Assembly: GCF_000416985.1 (NCBI RefSeq)
Contig: NZ_ATDL01000015.1
Span: forward strand, 930,001-994,000
Source: Sphingobacterium paucimobilis HER1398
Lineage (GTDB): Bacteria; Bacteroidota; Bacteroidia; Sphingobacteriales; Sphingobacteriaceae
Direction: 5' to 3'
Length of the DNA stretch: 64,000 nt
Shown: positions 58,073 through 64,000 of the stretch, piece by piece
Numbering within the stretch: the first letter of the stretch is position 1
Layout: every line of letters starts with the position of its first letter
The notes under the pieces: model-generated
Database searches by the model: none
What the model saw: the letters and a program-made list of their open reading frames with translations, nothing else
What the model was told of the DNA's origin: nothing
Translations under genes and position numbers: made by a program

Positions 58073-59005
58073 TTAAAATGTTATATTATAAAGCTTCTCA
58101 CCGATATCTGTTATCTTTTGATCAACAGATGTCAAGCCGCTCCCCGAAAGGTACCATATCCATCCAGGAACGATAAACACCTTATTATTCTTATAAGCTT
58201 CGGTCGCTTTGATATCATCATTGATAATATCGGCGGGGTCAGGCATAACGCCTTGTATACCCGTGTTACGATCAAAAACGAATAAGTAATCGGGATTGAT
58301 ATCAGCCAATTTCGGAGCCTGTGGACGATCTCCACCTCTAGGGGCATTTGAAGCTTCGGCATCTGGTATATACGCCGGTTTTAAATCCAGGGCATCATAC
58401 AAGAATCCAAAACGAGAATTAGGGCCGCTCGGCATCAAGCGTCCGCCCATGTGCATTGCTAACACCGTTTTCTTAGGATCTGCTTTTGCTCTGTCTTGCA
58501 CTTTAGCAGCTTTCTGCCGTAAAGCTTGTAACTTTGCTTCTCCGATTTTTTCCTTACCGTGTAATTTTGCAATATCACGTACATTCTGTTCAAACGAACC
58601 CCAAAAATCAGCATTGTCTGTGCCGAAGATAATCGTGGGAGCGACCATAGATAGAGAGTCGTAGTAATTTCCCATTCGACCTCCAGTAATGATAAAGTCA
58701 GGCTTCAGAGCAGCAACCGCTTCCATATTTGGCGTTTTAACATTCCCAACCCTTATATACTTTGTATCGTTATATTCATTTAAATATTCTGGAACTTGAT
58801 CAACCGTTGCTGCAACTGGTATTCCCAATTCGTAATAAGTTTCCAGTGCACTCAAATCCATAATCAACACTTTTTTTGGATTTACTGCAACCTTCGTTTC
58901 GCCTTTAGAATGTTTGAAAGTGACTGCCTTTTGAGCAGATGTATTGAAGTAACAAGCCGCTAAAAATAGGGCTATAAGAAAATGACGTTTCATATTAATA
59001 TTCAT
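58073..59005 (-). CDS. Siderophore/heme-type periplasmic binding protein
   Basis: A 310-residue protein with a signal peptide (cleaved probably after NTSAQ near residue 25; an ATG at 58993 gives a shorter signal). It follows the FepB/YclQ fold: FKHSKGETKVAVNPKKVLIM, DLSALETYYELGIPVAATV, NMEAVAALKPDFIITGGRMG, GPNSRFGFLYDALDLKPA and YLFVFDRNTGIQGVM. It binds a metal-chelate, most likely a ferric siderophore. It is the third gene after the TonB receptor and DUF4374 lipoprotein; no ABC permease or ATPase gene follows before the terminator. Confidence 0.88.
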   Translation of the reverse strand: MNINMKRHFLIALFLAACYFNTSAQKAVTFKHSKGETKVAVNPKKVLIMDLSALETYYELGIPVAATVDQVPEYLNEYNDTKYIRVGNVKTPNMEAVAALKPDFIITGGRMGNYYDSLSMVAPTIIFGTDNADFWGSFEQNVRDIAKLHGKEKIGEAKLQALRQKAAKVQDRAKADPKKTVLAMHMGGRLMPSGPNSRFGFLYDALDLKPAYIPDAEASNAPRGGDRPQAPKLADINPDYLFVFDRNTGIQGVMPDPADIINDDIKATEAYKNNKVFIVPGWIWYLSGSGLTSVDQKITDIGEKLYNITF

Positions 59006-59020
59006 TTACTAAGGAACTAC

Positions 59021-60334
59021 CTATTTTTTACGAAGCTTGCCGATACCATTAATATCTTTGGCATCTACTTCTAAACCTTTGGTTGCTTGACCTGTGACAG
59101 GGTCAATAATATAGATTGCAGGTAATTTATCCACTTCTTTTACTGGTACATAAAACTTACCACCGTCGGCAATTGGAGTATGGAATTTAGGATAGTAATT
59201 GTAATCCGGGATATTTTTCACCCATTTAAACTCTTTTGTACGGACATTGACAATTGCGAGTGCATTAGAGCTAGGTACATCTTTTTCAATAGGATTGGTA
59301 CCCTTTATTAAGTATTCAACAATAAAGTAATCTCCTTGAACATGGTGTATTCTATTAAAAGAAGGACTACTTGATATACCAGATTTCACAACCTCTTCAT
59401 CAAGATTCCAATAATAATTCTTATCAAATTCTGAAGCACCTTTATTGATTTTAAGAACACCACTTGCCTTGGAAGTAATTGCATTCCTGGGAGCGAAAGC
59501 ATAAAGATTGCCCTCATCATCTGCACCTATTGTATTATAGAATTGTGAGCGATGTCTTCCTGCAGCATAACTAATCCGATCATCTCCGTACAGTTTTGTC
59601 ATCTTGAGGTCTTTGTCAAATGATGCGATCCAAACCGAATCTGGATATTGAGTATCACTCATTACTAATGTAGGCTTTCCATCTCTATCTAAACCCTCTT
59701 TAAATTGTCTCGGAACAAGTGCTGTTAAAAAGTTATTAGCACCAAATTGAACTACTCCTGATAGAATTGAATATTCACCATTACCAGTTAAGTTTGTTGT
59801 ACTTTTCGTTATCGTAGTAACCGCATTATTATTAGCTGGATCGATAAAATTGAATGTAGAATACAACTTGGTATTATCCATATTACCTTTATCATCTCGC
59901 TGAACTATCCCTTCAACAACAGATAATACTTTTTCTTGAAAGACACCATAAGTTGTAAATCTTGAAACGATCTGAAACTCGCTACCACTTTTTATAATTT
60001 TACCGTTAGGTCCTAAAGCTATACCGATACCTATACCAGGATCTCCCTTTCGGTATTGTAGCCCAATACCGACATAAGGCGTAGGAAATAGCCAAGACCC
60101 ATATGCATCAGATTCCATCCCTTTACCTTTAATAGTTAACTTTTCTTTTGCCGTGATATCTGGCACAGCTAACAAGTAGCTAGCAGTTTCATTTTCAGAA
60201 GCTGAAATAAAGAACTCGATATCGTTAGACTCACGCTCATCATCAAAAACTTTCTTGTCTGAACAGCTAATTATGCTACCACACAACAGTAATGCAATAG
60301 CACTTTTGAATACATTGTTTTTAGAACTCATCAT
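59021..60334 (-). CDS. DUF4374 family lipoprotein (siderophore-locus surface protein)
   Basis: A 437-residue lipoprotein from the ATG at 60334; the longer frame would start with TTG. The lipobox IISC is followed by SDKKVFDDE, an acidic/lysine export-like signal found on surface lipoproteins in this phylum. The mature part is a DUF4374 beta-propeller-like sequence (FLTALVPRQFKEGLDRDGKP, YPDSVWIASFDKDLKMTKLY, IDPVTGQATKGLEVD). In Bacteroides, a lipoprotein of this type (XusB, from memory) binds siderophores next to its TonB receptor. It is 16 bases upstream of the binding-protein gene. Confidence 0.83.
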   Translation of the reverse strand: MMSSKNNVFKSAIALLLCGSIISCSDKKVFDDERESNDIEFFISASENETASYLLAVPDITAKEKLTIKGKGMESDAYGSWLFPTPYVGIGLQYRKGDPGIGIGIALGPNGKIIKSGSEFQIVSRFTTYGVFQEKVLSVVEGIVQRDDKGNMDNTKLYSTFNFIDPANNNAVTTITKSTTNLTGNGEYSILSGVVQFGANNFLTALVPRQFKEGLDRDGKPTLVMSDTQYPDSVWIASFDKDLKMTKLYGDDRISYAAGRHRSQFYNTIGADDEGNLYAFAPRNAITSKASGVLKINKGASEFDKNYYWNLDEEVVKSGISSSPSFNRIHHVQGDYFIVEYLIKGTNPIEKDVPSSNALAIVNVRTKEFKWVKNIPDYNYYPKFHTPIADGGKFYVPVKEVDKLPAIYIIDPVTGQATKGLEVDAKDINGIGKLRKK

Positions 60335-60367
60335 ATTATAATTTATCAATTTCAATTATTTATTAGA

Positions 60368-62779
60368 TTACATAAAAAAGTATCGAAGCTTTACACCAAA
60401 ACTGCGCCCTGGTTTCTGTAGACTATAATTATCGTACAGACGCTGATTCGTGAAATTTCTTGCCTCCAACGCGATATTATAACGTCCACTTTTCATTGCA
60501 TAGGACGCTGTAAAATCATGAGATAGCTGGCCTTCGATGGTGTGTTTAGTATTGACATCTCCTAGACTAGGCCATTCTCTATAAAAGGAGTGTACATAAT
60601 TTAAATTGTAGCCTATAGTCAATAAATCTGTTGGCTCTTGAATACCCTGAAAGCGAGCTTCAATTTCTCCATTGCCATATAGATAAGGCTGGTTAGGCAC
60701 ACGGTCATTATAAGTGGCAGACAATTGTTTATCTCCATAATTCGTATACAACTCTTTGTTAATAAGACTTTGGTAGGTTAAAGTACCTCCAGCTGATAAA
60801 AATCGCTTATAATAATATCTACCTTCAAAATTCAAACCTAAATTTTGAACTTTACCGTGATTTACATTTTGTGCTTCTCCAGTTCGTTGCACAATAGTAC
60901 GACGGATAAAATCCTGAACATCCCGGTATAAACCGCTCGCATTAATATAAATAGCATGATTTTCATTAAAATCTTTTTGATAAGACGCACCAATATTTAC
61001 ACCATTACTTCTCTCTGGTCTTAGCTCAGCATTTGCTCGCTCTAATAATGCATCACCTAAAATCTCGGAGTCAGATGGCATCCTCAATGCTTTTTCATAG
61101 GAAATTTTATATTGAAAATCTTTCCAAAAATAAGTAGTTGCTACGCCGTAGCCAAAAGCACTAGCTTCGGCACTTACCCTTTTCCATGTTGGAAACGATT
61201 CACTTTCTCCAGCATTGACCACCCCTGATGTTTTCTGTTTATAATGCTTTCCAAAAACAGTAGATACCCATTGTTTATTGTAATTGAATTTATAGGACAG
61301 ACCAGCTACATTCTTATAATTATTTGCTTTATCCTCTGGTTTCGAATATTCATCTTTAATAGCTACGTTATCCGCGTTTTTACGTTCGTAAGTCGACCAA
61401 TTATCATTAAAAGAGAAACTATGTTGACTGCTTATTTTATAGATTAGATTTAATGAAGCAACTGCATTGTCATTATAAAATTTTGCTAACGATCTATTCC
61501 CTTCACCAACATTTTTCGTTTCACGGTACTCGCCGAGCCAGTTATATTCTCTTGATGCTGTATCTATATTTTGATTATAGTTATGATTATAATTAGCTGT
61601 TAGTATGACATCTAGACCTTCAGTTAATAAATCTCTCTTAGAATATGTTAACGAAGGCATTACAGTATTACCATTTCTCGATTTTTCGCCGTATACTATT
61701 TTCATAGTATTTGCATTCTGAATATCAGAATATTCTTTACCAAGGGTTACACCTATGAGAAACTGGTCTGCCCAACTCGTATTCACAAATCCCGTCTTTA
61801 AAATAGCCGTTTCGTTATGGTATTTATTATGGAAGGCTTTTGTCCATACGCTATCCATCGTGAAGTTGCTAGCCGTAAAGTCTTTAATCTGTGTATAAAC
61901 AGGGTAGTTATTGTCTGAATAGTTCTGAAATGCATTTAATTGGATGGTAAAGCCATTTTTTGCTGCGTATCCAACATTAATATTTGTCTTGTGCGTATTG
62001 AAAGATCCATAAGAATAGGAAACGTCTGCATACGATTTATTGCGCTTATTAGTAATGATATTGATAGCTCCGCCTAATGCGTCAGATCCTAATTCGATGG
62101 GAACAACACCTTTGTATATTTCGATACGTTCCGCTAGATTGACAGGAATATTATTCAGCTGAAATGCCGACCCCATACCTTGCATAGGTACGCCATCTAT
62201 GAAAACTTTTACATGTCGCCCAGAGAAACCATTTAAATTCACAGATGTTGCCGAACCGAGCCCTCCATTTTGACGTATTTTTACTCCAGACGCCCTATTA
62301 AGTAAATCAGACAACTCCATGGAGGAGTTATGAAACTTAGTAGCATCCAAAACTGCAACATTATACGGTGTCTCTCTCACCTCTTGAATCGCAGACTTAC
62401 CTGTAACTACCACCTGCTCAATGGCTGTTTTTGGATCAGTCTTTAAAACAAAACGTTGATTCTTATTTTCTCCTTTATTCACCGAAACCTTTGCCTTTTG
62501 GGTAATAAAACCTACGGCAGAACTCATTATCTCATATTCTCCTGATTCGACAACCAAAACGTAATGCCCATCCTTGTCCACTTGTGTACTATAGGATGTA
62601 TTCAAAATATAGACCGTAGCCCCAGTAACTACATTTCCATCCTGATCCTTCACATATCCAATAATCTTAGCAGCATTCCGCTGATGATTTTGCGAGAAAA
62701 GGGATGTGCTATTAAATAACAGCAAGAAAAGCAGCGATACACCAATCACTTGTTTCATTCCAGATAAATCTATCTTCAT
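60368..62779 (-). CDS. TonB-dependent receptor with carboxypeptidase-regulatory-like N-terminal domain
   Basis: An 803-residue outer-membrane receptor. A signal sequence (hydrophobic about 12-27) is followed by a CarboxypepD_reg-like domain (about 35-110: KIIGYVKDQDGNVVTGATVY), a plug domain (about 130-245: VVVTGKSAIQEVRETPYNVA, then LLNRASGVKIRQNGGLGSA, IEIYKGVVPIELGSDALGGA) and a 22-strand barrel ending in FGVKLRYFFM. It imports a ferric siderophore or similar ligand with TonB energy. It is the first gene of the uptake operon, with a -7 box at 62826-62833 and a divergent AraC regulator. Confidence 0.95.
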   Translation of the reverse strand: MKIDLSGMKQVIGVSLLFLLLFNSTSLFSQNHQRNAAKIIGYVKDQDGNVVTGATVYILNTSYSTQVDKDGHYVLVVESGEYEIMSSAVGFITQKAKVSVNKGENKNQRFVLKTDPKTAIEQVVVTGKSAIQEVRETPYNVAVLDATKFHNSSMELSDLLNRASGVKIRQNGGLGSATSVNLNGFSGRHVKVFIDGVPMQGMGSAFQLNNIPVNLAERIEIYKGVVPIELGSDALGGAINIITNKRNKSYADVSYSYGSFNTHKTNINVGYAAKNGFTIQLNAFQNYSDNNYPVYTQIKDFTASNFTMDSVWTKAFHNKYHNETAILKTGFVNTSWADQFLIGVTLGKEYSDIQNANTMKIVYGEKSRNGNTVMPSLTYSKRDLLTEGLDVILTANYNHNYNQNIDTASREYNWLGEYRETKNVGEGNRSLAKFYNDNAVASLNLIYKISSQHSFSFNDNWSTYERKNADNVAIKDEYSKPEDKANNYKNVAGLSYKFNYNKQWVSTVFGKHYKQKTSGVVNAGESESFPTWKRVSAEASAFGYGVATTYFWKDFQYKISYEKALRMPSDSEILGDALLERANAELRPERSNGVNIGASYQKDFNENHAIYINASGLYRDVQDFIRRTIVQRTGEAQNVNHGKVQNLGLNFEGRYYYKRFLSAGGTLTYQSLINKELYTNYGDKQLSATYNDRVPNQPYLYGNGEIEARFQGIQEPTDLLTIGYNLNYVHSFYREWPSLGDVNTKHTIEGQLSHDFTASYAMKSGRYNIALEARNFTNQRLYDNYSLQKPGRSFGVKLRYFFM

Positions 62780-62825
62780 TTTTGTTAACCTCTATTGGTA
62801 TTTAGATTAATTATAAATAACTTCG

Positions 62826-62833
62826 CAAATGTA
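62826..62833 (-). promoter_or_regulatory. -7 box of the TonB receptor operon
   Basis: On the minus strand TACATTTG, 46 bases before the ATG. No good -33, as expected if the divergent AraC protein activates it. The 112-base region between the two genes must hold the AraC site; no clear Fur-type repeat is seen. Confidence 0.55.
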
Positions 62834-62891
62834 ATTACTAACCACATCAAGGAATAGCGATAAACAGGACAAAAAATAGCGAAATAAAGGA

Positions 62892-63899
62892 ATGCGATTA
62901 AAATCGGAGTTTGTAGAAATAGATAAGGTGATTCATGATGATATTGTCGAAAGAAACTATGAAGAGGATGGGACGTTGACACATCGTATCTTTACGTATG
63001 ATAGAGAAAAACTATCTATACGATGTAATATCTTCCAGGCTCCTGGTCTTCATATTGTTGAATCTCAAATAAACACAGATATCCTATTGACTAATCATTG
63101 GCATGCACAAAGCCCACACGTCCGCTTTTTCTTTTATCTCAAAGGAAATTCGCATGTAATAAATGGAGCGGGAAATGAATCTTATACCCACCGAGCTGGA
63201 ATGTTACAACGCAATTTTTTAGATACCGATGGTGGTGGCGGAACTATTTTCATAAAACCTGGTGAAGTTATGCATTCGATTATCATCAAAATGTCGACCG
63301 AGTTTTATATCAGTCTTATTAAATCAGAATCTTGGATAATAGAAGATAGCTTCCATCAGTACATTCTGTCTAAAAAGCCCAAAAACAGACCGAACGAGAC
63401 CCTGTCCATGGACTTGAGAATGCTACAAATTATACAGGAAATCCTAGAAAGCAACGACATAGTTGAGCACAGGTACCATTTTCTAAAACTTAAACTACGT
63501 GAACTTTTATTCACTATACATCAGCAGACTCAATACGGCACAAATTCTCCCGAAGTTGCTTCTCAACCATCGGATAGCTTAGAAAAGATAAAATCTTACT
63601 TAGCACTACACTTAGACAATCCCCCTACGAGCGTAGAATTAGCTAAAATATTCTTCATGAATGAAAAGAAGCTCAAACAGAACTTCAAGGCTAAATATGG
63701 CACAACACTATATGCCTACGTTGTACAATTAAGAATGGAAAAAGCTAAAAAGTTATTATTAGAAAATCATAATGTTAATGAATTAGCAATACTCTTGGGA
63801 TATCATAGTGTCTCGCACTTCATAAAAGTATTTAAGAATTATTACGGTTGTACTCCCAAAGAAGCATTGAGCAACTTTCGGGACATTGCACAACAGTAG
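62892..63899 (+). CDS. AraC family regulator of the siderophore locus (PchR-like)
   Basis: A 335-residue protein. Residues 1-200 form a sensor region (LSIRCNIFQAPGLHIVESQI then LTNHWHAQSPHVRFFFYLKG, resembling the cupin-like N-terminus of PchR-type activators), and residues about 228-330 the AraC double HTH: PTSVELAKIFFMNEKKLKQN then FKAKYGTTLYAYVVQ, and VNELAILLGYHSVSHFIKVF, KNYYGCTPKEAL. It is divergent from the TonB receptor, so it most likely activates the operon when the siderophore is bound. The last 101 bases of the window after it hold no recognisable gene or hairpin. Confidence 0.9.
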   Translation: MRLKSEFVEIDKVIHDDIVERNYEEDGTLTHRIFTYDREKLSIRCNIFQAPGLHIVESQINTDILLTNHWHAQSPHVRFFFYLKGNSHVINGAGNESYTHRAGMLQRNFLDTDGGGGTIFIKPGEVMHSIIIKMSTEFYISLIKSESWIIEDSFHQYILSKKPKNRPNETLSMDLRMLQIIQEILESNDIVEHRYHFLKLKLRELLFTIHQQTQYGTNSPEVASQPSDSLEKIKSYLALHLDNPPTSVELAKIFFMNEKKLKQNFKAKYGTTLYAYVVQLRMEKAKKLLLENHNVNELAILLGYHSVSHFIKVFKNYYGCTPKEALSNFRDIAQQ

Positions 63900-64000
63900 T
63901 CTCCAAAAAGCGCAAAAGGAAGAAATCTATAGAAATCCTCCTTTTGAACAATTTTAGTTAACTGCCTACTATTTAATCTACTTTTAATTGTTTGCTTTGA

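Noticed and set aside
62780-62891. Cobalamin riboswitch before the TonB receptor
   Set aside because: Only 112 bases separate the divergent starts and no conserved box is visible; the binding protein and DUF4374 point to a siderophore.
1-64000. Mobile elements, prophage, defence islands
   Set aside because: No transposase, integrase, toxin-antitoxin pair, restriction enzyme or terminal repeat was recognised; gene order looks like stable chromosome.

Overview
The window reads as a chromosomal segment of a Bacteroidota organism, most likely family Sphingobacteriaceae (Sphingobacterium- or Pedobacter-like). The reasons are: a TonB receptor with a carboxypeptidase-regulatory-like N-terminus, DUF4374 and phosphate-selective porin families, a hybrid-regulator C-terminus (receiver plus AraC HTH), a long NusB, a lipoprotein Omp85 protein, near absence of Shine-Dalgarno sequences, and repeated promoters of the Bacteroidota type (-33 TTTG, -7 TAnnTTTG), the best of them in front of tRNA genes. 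No rRNA, CRISPR array, transposase, integrase or prophage gene was seen. No gene-free stretch exceeds 300 bases. The genus is an inference from family content only.

Layout. 1-633 is the end of a hybrid two-component regulator that begins outside the window. 652-3258 (minus) is a tight three-gene membrane cluster: zinc-ribbon membrane protein, SPFH/SHOCT protein, small membrane protein. 3374-6373 holds a secreted lipase-like protein, a membrane-anchored metallo-beta-lactamase-fold enzyme and a YceI protein. 6509-10821 is an accessory-looking block: an HMA-AraC fusion regulator, a FUSC family membrane protein, a YpdA-like flavin reductase and a TetR regulator. 10941-15839 has murB, an ECF sigma factor, a small cytochrome-b5-like protein, a PfkB kinase, tRNA-Asn and asnB. 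16097-17024 are two small membrane proteins of unknown role. 17021-24656 has a TamL/BamA-like outer-membrane lipoprotein, then an operon of TrmH methyltransferase, MFS transporter, AI-2E-family permease, TatD and TcdA, then two small membrane-stress-type proteins. 24694-30841 has glmM, a PAP2 phosphatase, a histidine-tailed ZIP transporter, a MarR regulator and feoA-feoB plus a 48-residue Cys-rich membrane protein. 30886-39318 has dinB, a phosphate-type porin with a Pho-box-like repeat, lpxB, rnhA, a deoxyinosine glycosylase, purM and a RimB/RimK pair. 39331-46443 has mnmA, two identical tRNA-Phe genes, an exonuclease-like metallo-hydrolase, coaE, YbbR, yajC, a DUF1573 lipoprotein, nusB and a leucine-dehydrogenase-like protein. 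46619-58020 has an ABC exporter, tRNA-Ala, rhlE, rpmA-rplU, Hsp20, folB, an S9 peptidase, an outer-membrane protein and a shortened carB. 58073-63899 is a siderophore-type uptake locus: AraC regulator, TonB receptor, DUF4374 lipoprotein and binding protein.

Most of the window is housekeeping. The points most worth a second look are: a candidate switching leader in front of rhlE; Lys-to-Cys replacement of the catalytic lysine in the leucine-dehydrogenase homologue; CarB ending before its allosteric domain; a 36-bp perfect palindrome in front of asnB; a 48-bp perfect palindrome across the carB stop; promoters that lie within 4-7 bases of start codons, suggesting leaderless mRNAs; the SPFH/zinc-ribbon cluster; and the permease-less siderophore locus. 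I do not see a clearly new multi-gene defence or metabolic system here. Family names are from sequence recognition without database searches.
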